Source: Heterodera schachtii
Taxonomy: Eukaryota > Nematoda > Chromadorea > Rhabditida > Heteroderidae
Length of the DNA stretch: 64,000 nt
Direction: 5' to 3'
Assembly: GCA_023374025.1 (NCBI GenBank)
Contig: SIJG01000010.1
Coordinates: 1,649,660 to 1,713,659 of the forward strand
Positions 26,111 through 36,192 of the stretch are shown piece by piece. The notes under the pieces are model-generated. The model saw only the letters and a program-made list of their open reading frames with translations, was not told the DNA's origin and did not search any database. Numbering within the stretch: the stretch's first letter is position 1; every line of letters begins with the position of its first letter. The position numbers were made by a program, and so were the translations under genes.

Positions 26111-26738
26111 TTTTTTGAATTGGTAATTGAACAAAATTTTAAATAGGCGAACTGAAAAAATAATTATCAAATAAATTAGTTTTAGCTATTTTCTTTCAAT
26201 CAGAAAGGTTTTTTGTACATAAAAAACATTTTTTGGACAATTATATTCAAGAATAGTTTTTGTTTGTTGCTTTTGCCCAGTATTTTGGGCCATAAATATG
26301 TTTTCTCGAATTCAAGGGGAGGGGGCTTTAATTCATAAATACGGTATTTTTTAATTATCAAAAAAAAAGTTACATGGGGCCTAAAACTGTATAAAAGCCC
26401 CCTCTTTTCCGATCACAGACATTTTGCTGCTGCAAAGGTCTCCAAAATTTATGCGTTTTTTTCTTTTCCATCAATCGTCACTTATTTTACTGGGCTTTGA
26501 TCCAAGGCTGCCAGGCAGCAGAAGACAAATCTTCAGTAATGTGTGAACGTCATCGACCCCCCCCCCCCCGCCCTCTCCGAAAAAAACCAAATTGAGGCTA
26601 AAAGTTTTCAACTTGCCATCCTATTTATCCTTTTAACGAGAAAATTTTGAATCATTCATTCGTTGATTAACTGTAATAGATAATCATGGACAATTTTTTT
26701 AGTTCGAACCCTTGATTTATTTGATACCAATTCAAAAA
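26111..26738. promoter_or_regulatory. Shared intergenic region between divergent F-box-like genes
   Basis: This 628-bp interval separates two divergent ATGs. Both starts lie in the same context (CCAATTCAAAAAATGTCGG), so the inverted duplication includes the immediate 5' flank. The middle holds AT-rich sequence and a C-run near 26560. No clear TATA or other known element was identified, so calling it a bidirectional promoter is inference from layout. Confidence 0.45.
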
Positions 26739-28003
26739 ATGTCGGACAATCCGAGGGGAGCTGAGAAAGAAATGGAAAAAGCGATGTAACAATTTAATTT
26801 TGATTTTTTCAGTGGTAATCATTTTGCTTTTCCGTTTCAGCTTCATCTCTGCCGATTGTTGGCTTGAGGTGTTCGACTTGCTTCCGCCTGTTCAGCTTGG
26901 CCTTGGCATTGCGATGATTTCTCACCGATTTGACCGCCGCGTGGATGAACACTTCAAAACGCGCAAGTGGAAATTGGGCGGCATGGAAATTCGAAGCAAA
27001 ATTGGAGAGAATGGTGCAAATGAGATGGAACTTGTCAAATTCGCCAATGAAAATTCATTGCCAATCCCTCAAAAACCGTTGCCGAACAAAGTCATCGGAT
27101 TTGGACACATTTTGATTTAGTAAAAATTAATTTGTAAATGTTTTCTGACCGTTTTCAGTTTTTCTTTTTCAGCTACTTCGATCACAATGTGCTCACTTTC
27201 CTTCGCCATTTTCACCGTTTTTCCTCCATTTGTACGACATTACTGTTCATTCGCATTGAAAATGTGCAGGTTGCGGAGTTCGTTGTGCTCAACATTTGGC
27301 CAATGCTCAAGGACACCATTCGTCTGGTGAATTTGACCGCCGGCACTTTTCAGCAAATGCGCCAATTTGCCCCGTCAATGCTCAACGACTGCCCTTCTCT
27401 CCAAAGAATCATTTTCTATGACGACATTTTGCCCAAATTTCCGCCCGACGACAGTGCCAATGCATCGGAAGGCCAAGCGGTGACCAAATGGCTGTTCACG
27501 CCTCATCCCAACAATTTGCCGAAGGTGCTCAGATGCTGGATGAATTCAGCGGTGGAAGAATGGTCATCAGCAATTGAACAAATCAAAGCGGTGATTTATT
27601 TGTCCAATTTAATTCGTCCGTTTTTCTATTTTTTGTCTTCTTTTTTAGGCATTTTCCTCTGCTTCTGCTCCTTTGAATTTCTGCCTCTTTTTTTCCTTTC
27701 GGCTGTCCGCTCCATTTGACTCCATTTTGCCATTTCAACTGATCAACGGATTGACTGGAGAGCAATTGACACTGACAAAAAATGCAAATGCTTTTAAGCT
27801 TTTCCGTTCGCCAATTCTATGCGATGTGAGAGAGTGGTGGAAAAAAGTGATATATGCTAAACAGAACCTATTTGACATTTCTATCAGAGACGACGAAGTC
27901 GACGAAAGGTGAAAACACTTAGAAACATTCAATGAAATAATATATTTTTTTTTGAAGTCTTCTCAACGCTGCTTCTTCCGCCGTGCCGAGTGATGATCAC
28001 TGA
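26739..28003 (+). CDS. F-box-like expanded-family protein, copy A (349 aa)
   Basis: Five exons: 26739-26785, 26841-27119, 27173-27590, 27649-27908 and 27958-28003. Exon 1 (47 nt) and exon 2 (279 nt) have exactly the same lengths as in copy B. The start is MSDNPRGAEKEMEKA, followed by FISADCWLEVFDLLPPVQL, GIAMISHRFDRRVDEHF, FPPDDSANASEGQAVTKWLF, LINGLTGEQLTLTKNANAF and the tail SLLNAASSAVPSDDH. Exons 1-3 are conserved with copy B, while exon 4 has drifted and lacks the KWTKWEKEA block. The donor sites that look like stop codons (AT|GTAACA, TTA|GTAAAA) are at the same places in both copies. Function beyond an F-box-like N-terminus is unknown. Confidence 0.82.
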
Positions 28004-28658
28004 TCAGAAACAGCAAAAACTGAATTGATTGATTGTTTGATACGACTATATGATCTAAATGTTGGATTCTGCTATTTAAATGTTGTTGCATTTGTTTTTG
28101 TGCTCACAAATCAAAAAAATGTTAGGCCATACGTAGAGAGCAAAGAGTTTTCGAATGAGCTATTGAATGTTTGAAGACGTTAAGTTTCTCGTTGTTTTAA
28201 ATTTAGTGAAAATTTTTAAATTTATTTTTCATCGGGACCGCAAGACTGTGGTATTACGGAATCTAACAGTAATTTTGGCCAATTCCATACTCCTGATCCG
28301 AACACGAATAAAAAGTAGAAAATTTAATTTTAACAAAATTTACTTTTGTATTAGAATCTATTATTTTTTGATTTTTCAATGATTTTTGACTAATTTTAGC
28401 TTGTTTTAATCAATTTTAGAGCAATAGTGAATTTGACTTTTTGTGTTTGCATTTTTACATGAGAAAATGGAGGGAGGGGGAGGGCACAGCATACTATTAC
28501 CGCTAGCTCACAATCAGTTACATATTCTCACAACTTAACTAATTTTAATCCCCCTTAACTCCTTCAAAAACTTTTCAACAAAATTTTTAACAACAAAACG
28601 GACACAAATTAAAGTGCAACAACAAGGAGGGGAAGGGGGTGTGGACAATCCAATCCAA
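28004..28658. other. Intergenic, AT-rich, dispersed repeat fragment
   Basis: No exon seen. The stretch about 28255-28330 (GAATCTAACAGTAATTTTGG, then CCGAACACGAATAAAAAGT) resembles 24520-24600, 30330-30410 and 58145-58200, so it belongs to a dispersed repeat family. Confidence 0.5.
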
Positions 28659-29156
28659 TCACTGTTCTTCCTTGGGCGCTTCTCCCTTCTCGGTGGCGGC
28701 AGGTGCGTCTCCGGTGGGTTGCTCCTTCGTCTCTGCGCTCGGCTGCTCGTTGGTCGCAGCGGTGTCGCGCTCCTTCTTCCGGGCTTTGCTCTTCTCCTTG
28801 TCCTTCCGAGAACGGCTTCTGCTGCTTTGCCGCTGCTTCTTTCCCAATCTTTCCGTGGACCGGTGCTTCTTGCGCTCCTTGGCAGCCTTCTCTTTCTTTT
28901 CACCAGCAGCTGCCGCGGGCGGCACTTCCTTCTTCTCTTCCGTTGCTGCGTCGGCTGCAGGCGGCTCTTCCTTCTTCTCTTCCGTTGCTGCGTCGGCTGC
29001 AGGCGGCACTTCCTTCTTCTCTTCCGTTGCTGCGTCGGCTGCAGGCGGCTCTTCCTTCTTCTCTTCCGTTGCTGCGTCGGCTGCAGGCGGCTCTTCCTTC
29101 TTCTCTTCCGTTGCTGCGTCGGCTGCAGGCGGCTCTTCCTTCTTATCGTCGCTCAT
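28659..29156 (-). CDS. Repeat-rich charged protein, KEEPPAADAATEE repeats (165 aa)
   Basis: A single-exon frame of 165 codons starting MSDDKKEEPPAADAATEEKK. Residues 5-80 are five near-perfect 14-residue repeats encoded by a 42-bp minisatellite, differing only in EEPP versus EVPP. They are followed by an Ala-rich link, a basic RS-like stretch (RSTERLGKKQRQSSRSRSRK, about aa 95-115) and an acidic end, APKEEQ. The whole protein is predicted disordered; there is no signal peptide, TM segment or known domain. I do not recognise a family. Strong strand-specific codon periodicity and the perfect open frame across the repeat favour it being real. The repeat number may vary between individuals. Confidence 0.65.
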   Translation of the reverse strand: MSDDKKEEPPAADAATEEKKEEPPAADAATEEKKEEPPAADAATEEKKEVPPAADAATEEKKEEPPAADAATEEKKEVPPAAAAGEKKEKAAKERKKHRSTERLGKKQRQSSRSRSRKDKEKSKARKKERDTAATNEQPSAETKEQPTGDAPAATEKGEAPKEEQ

Positions 29157-30656
29157 TGTTGTTGTTTGGCGTTGATGATTAAAATTCGAAAACTCTGAAA
29201 ACGAGGGGGGGGGGGGGGAATGAAATTAAAATGCGAAACATGTAAATGGGGAAAGGGTGAGTGGACTTGCTCTATAACCTTACAAGAATCAAAAAGATTT
29301 TCTAGCCTGAAGAAACGCGAAGCAATATCTTACAAATAGCTTCTAAACATGTTATGCTTTCGAATGATACGAAGATCATTTGATTTGGTTGGCAAAGAAA
29401 AAAAAAATAAAAATTTTTTAATTGTCTATAAATTGCAACCATCTAATTTAAAAGCATAGAAAATTTAATCAACTTAGAAAATAGAAAGTTTTTTAACGAA
29501 TATTCATTCGATTAAGCATGCTTATTTTGCTAAACTCATTACCATTAATTCAATATCAATGTCATACATATGTATTATTTATAACTTATAACATTAAAGG
29601 CTCAGTATGTTCAAGACTTAAAGTTTATGAGTTTAAACAAAATTAGACGGGTTCTTGTTATTTCGGGCCCAACTAAGCCGGTATTCAGGTCTAAGTCCAA
29701 ACAGAAACTAGTACACGTTTAATTCTACGTTTAAACAACCGTAAGAATTGACTAAATAATTGCCAAGTTTCCACATAAATTTTTGATTTTCAAGAACATA
29801 TAAATTTTAAGACACAAGGGTTGCTAAAATTTACTAAATTTTAATGATTTATATAACATTTTATTTATTTTTTTTGTTTTATTTTTTTGAAATCCCCCCT
29901 CTGGTGCCCAAACTTCCCGGTGCCCAAATTTCATGTCGCCATCCGTAAAGGACCAACTGAGGTAAACCATTGACAGCGGAAAATGCAAAAATTTGGAATA
30001 CCGAAATTTGAAGAAGCAAAAATTCGTATATAATGTTCCAAAAATTTATACTTCTCTGTCATTCTCCATTCATTTTGTTCACTTCAACATTATTTCGCAA
30101 CAACGACATTTTGCGTCAGTGTTTCAAATTTTTTTAATTTGTCTTTCATTGTGCTTAAATACTTTTATAGCACCGTGCTAATGCAATGGCTATCAATTTT
30201 TCATTTCAATTTGTCATAAAATATTTCCTAAGGGTATTCGAATTTCACTAAAAGTGAAATTTGAAAAAATTTTTTTGTTGTTCTAAAAAATCGTGAAAAC
30301 ATATTTATGGCGGTTTTCTGGGTCGGAGAATCCGAGTCCAACATTCAACATTTTGATTAATTCCGAATCTCGGACCCAAATTCGAACAAAAAGTTAAAAT
30401 TCGAAATTTAAAAAATTCTCAATTGTTTCCATATTGATCATTGACCAAAACAAGCTAACTTTAGTCAAAAACTACTGGAACATCAAAAAATGGTCATTCC
30501 GTACAGATAAGAACATAAAAGTGAACTTACAACCTCGGGTTCAAAATTCCTAATTGGTTTAGCTTCAGTAATAAATTACTTGATCTAACATTTTTGATCA
30601 GATCAGTTTTAATCTATGCAAAAATTACACCTCAACAATTTTTGTTTCCGTTTCAG
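29157..30656. other. Intergenic, AT-rich, repeat fragments
   Basis: No cadherin-like or other exon found, although the cadherin fragment downstream should have many upstream exons. There is a G-run at about 29205. The stretch near 29315-29400 matches 11255-11345, and the one near 30330-30410 belongs to the dispersed family also seen at 24520, 28255 and 58145. Confidence 0.5.
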
Positions 30657-30709
30657 ATCCGCCAACCGCCAATCTGTTCTTGATCGACTCGCACACGGGC
30701 CAAATTCGG

Positions 30710-30871
30710 ATGGGTCCGTCGCCCGTTGGACTCGGAACGGGGCCGGGAGTGGGTGCTGAATGTGCTGGCGGTGGAAGGCCATAGGGACAGGGCGAGCAGT
30801 GCACGCACTACGGTAGAGTTACAGTACACAAACGGAAACCGAGTGATCGGAGCGATTTCTTATCAGTGCAA
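30710..30871 (+). repeat. Cadherin exon duplication, upstream copy
   Basis: This is almost identical to 34735-34895: one extra C (about 30716) and one C/T difference over about 160 bp. The copy covers the exon 3' half plus the start of its intron, so it arose by DNA duplication, not retroposition. Confidence 0.95.
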
Positions 30872-33800
30872 TTATTTTTGACTAGCGCTAAGCGCATGTG
30901 ATAATAGGAATTGGCTTATAATGTTGTGATCAAATTGTGTGATTAATTTCCTTCTAGTGATCGAAATTTTCTCTGATTCTGAACATAATGGACCAAATCA
31001 TTTACGCGGGACCCCGCGGATTTGAAAGGCGGGATTTGTTATATGATTGCGGGAATTTGTTGGATTAATCACGCAAATCCGTCCGGCAAAATTGGTTCCA
31101 ATCCAGCAGCCAGTTTTTTCCCGTCCCTTTTTTATTCATTTCCGATCGCAGATTAATCATGAAGGATGGGGGAGGGGGTCCTCATCATTCTGATCAATTC
31201 TGATCACCCACTCCTTTATCTTTCTCGCTCTTTCCGTTTCGACCAGATTTGTGTTGGTAGATTTTGTACCTTAAAATGGCCTAGCAATAATGAATATGGG
31301 TTTTCCGATTTTCTTTTGATTTAATTATTTATTTACTCATTAAAATTATTTTTCCTTGACTAATTAATTAGGGTTTTTTAAATAAAATTTGGTCACCATT
31401 TTTCTTCTGAAAGCATCGGAAATCCATAATTTAATTTAATTTTTTGCGGCACAGGCACCCGCATCGTCAAGTGCAAATGATGGCACAATTGAGGAGGAAG
31501 ATGAAGAGGAGGAAAGCGCCGGAGGCGCGACGAATGCCAAAAACCGTAAAAATAGGAAAAGCCGACAAACCCAACAACAGCAACAAAAGCAGGGATCAAA
31601 GACCAAGTCGAACAAAGAATTGTTCAACGGAGTGGTGGAACGTAAGTGATTGGTCATTTTATTAGCCAATTTTGGCACGAGTTTTGATCCCGATCAAATA
31701 TTTAAAACTAAATCACAGCAGTATAAAGTGAATTAGAAGTGATCAGAGTCCAATTCGAGTTGGCATGGAATTGAGAGAATTGGAACTGATTGAATAATGC
31801 CAAAAGCATTGTGAGTGATCAAATCCAAAGGGTTTGGCATGGAGTTGGGAAAATTTAGATTGAATGAATTTGCAAAAACCGTAAATGTGAATTTTAAATG
31901 ATTTAAGTTCAAGTGTTTGGCAAAGATTTTGGGCTAAAAATAATGCCAAAATCAATCATTGTTTTCATGCCAATTTGTGCGCTGATTAGTTTCCCGGACC
32001 CAATTACCGTATTTCCTTGAATATAGCCCCATGGGGCTCTATTGTTCAACCGCCCTCCATGGGGTTCTATTCAAGGGTGTGGCTCAATTCGAGGATATAC
32101 GGAATGCTTTTGGCATCATTCAAAATTCTTATCACCATACGCCAGCAGGAGATGCCAACCAAGAAAAAACAACGGTGTAATGAAATGATCTGTGATCACA
32201 AATCAGTAGCGCAAAATTTGCCAATTTTTCTGATCATTATTGCAAGGCTATACGGTTGCCAAAAATGGATAATTTTTAGAAGCAAAAGCCAAACTGACGG
32301 CCAACCAAGCACTGGTGCTGGTCCATGTGCTGGAGCGCAACGACAACCTTCCCCAAATTGAGCATTTGAACGTGGACGGACAAATTGGTGGGTGAACACA
32401 CACAATTTGATGGATTTCATAAAAAAGCATAATGCCAATGGCGCCAATTCAAATCGGACACAAAAATAGCGTACGATATTTCCACAGTGTTTACGGTGGA
32501 CTGGCAACTGCCCGTGATGGGCCAAGTTGGCCGTGTGGGGGCACGTGACGCGGACGAACATGCCAAACTGCTGTACATGCTGGAGCAACAACAGCAACAG
32601 AACGCCAACGCGGCGCCAATGTTCGCTATCAATGAAACGACGGTGTGATAACGTTAATCAGGTACAATTAATCAAGAAAGTAAATGCTTATTAGCCAGGA
32701 CGAGGGGGCGGGGGGCTGAGGGGGCTAAAGCCTCTCCCCCCGAAAAATAGTAAAAATTTCAACGAATAATTTTTTATTTTTTAAAATAATTTTTTGATAT
32801 AGCAATTATTAAGTAAATTAAATTATAATAAAAAGAACTAATTGTAAAGTACTTTATTTATAAAAACACATCTCCTAATTAGGGATTTCTAAAAAATGTA
32901 TCCCAAAAAATTGAATTTTTGAATTCAGCCACCAATCCCTAAATCCAAAAAAAGAAAAGATTTTCAACGAAAATTTAAAAAAATGATTGTTTAAATATAT
33001 AAATTATAAGTAAATTAAAAATTTGAACGAAAGCTAAACACGTAAACGAAAATTCGTTAACAAAAATATTTTTTTATTCCAAAAATTTAAATGAATCCAA
33101 ATTTAAATTTGTCCATTTTAATTTCTCACAATTTGCCAAATCCAATCCGCTTTTTCAACAGAAGCTTCCAAAATGATGATGGCACATCTGCTGGTGATGA
33201 ATTTTGTATGAATGTGCTGGTCAATGACGGACAACACGTCGCCAAAGCGCCACTTTTAGTCAGTGATCAATTTGGAAGTTTTTGATCAAAATTCCGAGTA
33301 CTGTAAATCATTACGGGTTACGATAACCGATTTTTGGTACCTATTGGAGTCTAACACAGACAATGAGTCAATGGGTTGCTTGTAATCAAAAATTGATTGG
33401 GTACTTCAAACTCTGATCAATTACCAGATGGGACCAATCCCCGATGATCATTTTGGTCGCTGGGATTACCCATTCTTTCAAATTTTAATCCTGACAATGC
33501 ACCACCATTTTGATCAGAAATACAAACTCCAGCCGGGTACAAACATTGTGCTATTGGTTATCAATCAACCAGCTGATCAGGTGGACGTTCTTAATGCCGT
33601 TCGGTATGTTTCGCGTTCTCATTATTTTCTGATCATCGCACCCGTCAAAGATTCTATTCACTTTGCCGATTAATCCCACATCCAAATCTCAGGCACATGA
33701 ACGCGTTGCTGCCCGGCATGGATGTGGATGTGCTGGTCAAGCAGGTGTTCATTGGTGAGGACGGGCAAGCGGACCCGCGACGCACACATCTGTTGGTGTA

Positions 33801-33918
33801 CGCGGTTGACTCGCGCACGCGCGTGCCGGTGCCGGCGGCAAAACTCAAAGAGTATACACAACTTTTGTGGGAAAGAAATGCCCCCCCCCCCCCCTCCATT
33901 TTTTGGTGGGGTCGAGAG

Positions 33919-34236
33919 CAGGGCTGCACGTACTGGATTTTCATTACGGAAATCATTAATCCGTAATTACGGCTATTTTTTCAATTAAGAATACATAATT
34001 ATAGAAGGCCCAAAAAGGCCGTCATTTCATAATCCATAATTTTCAACCAAAAAAATCCTTTCACTTGGAAATCGTTAAAATATGAATTTACAGATATTCT
34101 CTTTAAATCAAAATTATCTCGAAAAATTATCTAATATTCTATTTATGGACCAAAATTATGGTAATCTATCATCCTTAGTTATGTGGTCTAGAAAACGCCA
34201 TAATTCCCACGTAATCCGTAATTGCGTGCAGCAATG
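33919..34236. mobile_element. 318-bp hAT-like MITE in a cadherin intron
   Basis: The ends read CAGGGCTGCACG and, inverted, CATTGCTGCACG, followed by imperfect inverted homology (TTACGG-rich). A perfect 8-bp target duplication, GTCGAGAG, lies at 33911-33918 and 34237-34244. An 8-bp duplication with YARNG-type termini is typical of hAT elements. There is no transposase frame. Confidence 0.85.
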
Positions 34237-34734
34237 GTCGAGAGTCTCGAGACCCAATGACATCATTATCCCCCCCCCGTTCACAGACTGCTTGACAGCG
34301 CGTTTGGCGCTGCTGCTGCTGGTGGCCGCTCCGCGTCGTCAACGCTTCCTGCCGGGGCTGAGACTGTGGCGTCCAACTCACCGCTACGCTATTTGGCCAG
34401 CATTTATGTGCCGGAGGACTACACCGGTGCCATGGAGCACAACAACAGCACATTCCGATTAACAACAGCGGAAATTGTAACTTTTTTTGGCATTCTGATT
34501 TATCCATTTAAAAAACGAGGAGGATAATTATGACATAATTATCCCCTAATGGATTTCCTAATTGTTCATTTCTATAGACTCTGTTGGCCATCAGTGTACT
34601 GCTTGTGTTCGGCGTGTGTGCCATGCTTTTCATGCTGTTACGGTGTTGCAAAAACTAATTAAAAATTTAAAAAAAAACGGCACAAAATTTTGCCATTTCC
34701 ATTTCCTTTTCCATTTTTTTTTCAGCAAACAACA

Positions 34735-34895
34735 ATGGGTCGTCGCCCGTTGGACTCGGAACGGGGCCGGGAGTGGGTGCTGAATGTGCTGGCGGTGGAA
34801 GGCCATAGGGACAGGGCGAGCAGTGCACGCACTACGGTAGAGTTACAGTACACAAACGGAAATCGAGTGATCGGAGCGATTTCTTATCAGTGCAA
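34735..34895 (+). repeat. Cadherin exon duplication, downstream copy (frame intact)
   Basis: This copy of 30710-30871 keeps the open cadherin frame MGRRPLDSERGREWVLNVLAVE. It sits directly after a splice acceptor (TTTTTTTTTCAG|CAAACAACAATGGGT). It lies 3' of the TM exon's stop codon, so it cannot belong to the same reading frame. Confidence 0.93.
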
Positions 34896-35210
34896 ATAAA
34901 ATGGCCTAATATTTTAATGTTTTGTAACATATTTCTTATGTCAAAAAAAAATTCATTTAATTTCAGAAGGTGACAGTGCAGACGAAGGTTGACAAAATGG
35001 AAATGGGACATCAACAGCAAAAGGGTAAGGGAAAATGTACGAGGGTTACTGTACCCACCATAACATTATTAATTTTATATTATTGTCAAATATTATTTCA
35101 AATGGTTTAATAAAATTTTTAATTGATTACTTAAGGTGTACTTTTTGAGCGAATCGGAGAATTGGAGGGACAACTTCAAAATGGAGACGAATGGCGAGAA
35201 ACACCTTTAA
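34735..35210 (+). CDS. Possible small chimeric gene built on the duplicated exon
   Basis: The duplicated cadherin exon has an ATG just after an acceptor, runs in frame to the ACTACG|GTAGAG donor, and could join in phase 0 to an exon at about 34967-35025 (KVTVQTKVDKMEMGHQQQK). A third piece follows near 35135-35208 (VYFLSESENW or GVLFERIGELEGQ, depending on phase). No family is recognised for the second half. This may instead be leftover exons of the cadherin's cytoplasmic tail. Speculative. Confidence 0.25.
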
Positions 35211-35306
35211 TTTGTTTTTTTTTTTTTCATTTTCTCATATTTTCAATTGTATATTTTTTTCTGATTAAATTCGTATGGCATTTTTTGTTTTTTACATTTT
35301 ATTTTT

Positions 35307-35752
35307 GGCAATGGTAAAGAATTGTGGTCCCTATTTTAACTTTTTTATTTTGGACTCAAATTCAGTTTCCGGGGGTTTTTGAGGGTGCTGATTATGAATC
35401 TGAACTCGGATTTGCCCAGTTGAAAAAAAAAATTCCAATTATAACCGGTCAAATTTTGGCGAAATTGCGCATTTTTATCCAATTAACAATTGAAGCATTG
35501 TTTTACATCAAAAATAGTTGTTAAATGAATTAGAAGCTTTTATCCCAAGAAAAATGTAATCCTTGGAATAAAAATTTCAACTTTTTGTTCGAATTCGGGT
35601 CCGGGGTTCGAAATTGGGTAAATCCGAGTTGAGATTCGTAATCAGCACTCTCGAAAACCCCTTAAGTTGGTTTCGAGCCGAAATAAAAAATAAAATTTAA
35701 AAAAAATAAATCCGAAAAAATAAATCCGGGACCACAATTCTTTACCATTGCC
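35307..35752. mobile_element. 446-bp inverted-repeat MITE, 8-bp target duplication
   Basis: Terminal inverted repeats begin GGCAATGGTAAAGAATTGTG and continue to about 25 bp; longer imperfect homology extends inward (GGGTTTTYGAG, CTGATTAYGAATCT, AACTCGGATTT). They are flanked by the direct repeat TTATTTTT (35299-35306, 35753-35760). It is non-coding. A related fragment lies near 60715-60780, where GATCGCAATTCTTTATAATTGCC marks one end. Confidence 0.85.
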
Positions 35753-36192
35753 TTATTTTTTTAATTTCTTTTTTAAAAAATTTTCGGTTTCACTCTAATT
35801 GCAAATCTGGTTTTCATCCGGAATTTCTTCTCCTATCCGGATTGGACTAATACAGTAGATAGTGGGCGTCCTCTGAAAAATTCAAAACTTTTTCTTTAAA
35901 AAGGTGGAGTACCAACAGTAATTGATCTGCAGTGCCTTTTCTAACTCGAGAACGGCTCTTGTATTTTAAGGAAAATTTAAATTTTCTTATGTTGGCGTTC
36001 TGATTAGTGAAAAATAAAACTTAATCGTTCTGCCTTCGACCGCAGAATGCCGTTTCGAACACCGAGTGTTTTCCTCGGGTGAGGGGCTCTTTTAAACTCG
36101 AAATTTTGATTCAATTTTTTTTTGAAATGGTTACCTAATACTGTTATTGTTTGAATTAAAGCATGCCATTTTTTGCTTTTGTATAGAAAACA

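Larger units (their letters stand above)
30657..34658 (+). pseudogene. 3' part of a large cadherin, 5'-truncated with a frameshift
   Basis: Exons proposed: 30657-30812, 31455-31641, 32280-32387, 32488-32642, about 33162-33258, 33533-33603, 33693-33851, 34287-34476 and 34578-34658. Cadherin signatures include ANLFLIDSHTGQIRMG, LVLVHVLERNDNLPQI, VGRVGARDADEHAKLLYMLE, AGDEFCMNVLVNDGQHVAK and INQPADQVDVLNAVRHMNAL. The segment HLLVYAVDSRTRVPVPAAKL recalls the membrane-adjacent domain of CDH23/PCDH15-type cadherins. The last exon encodes one TM helix (TLLAISVLLVFGVCAMLFML) and a six-residue tail, LRCCKN. The first exon has an extra C at about 30716 that breaks the frame before RPLDSERGREWVLNVLAVE. 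The phases between 32642 and 33162 do not match, and no upstream cadherin repeats are present. It may be a truncated duplicate; a sequencing error or missed exon could explain part of this. Confidence 0.7.

Noticed and set aside
28614..29198. Cys/Leu-rich plus-strand frames
   Set aside because: They mirror the minus-strand repeat protein; the repeated antisense frame follows from the 42-bp unit.
34082..34462. 126-aa plus-strand frame
   Set aside because: It runs through a MITE and reads the cadherin exon at 34287-34476 in the wrong frame; the phase-matched frame is the one annotated.
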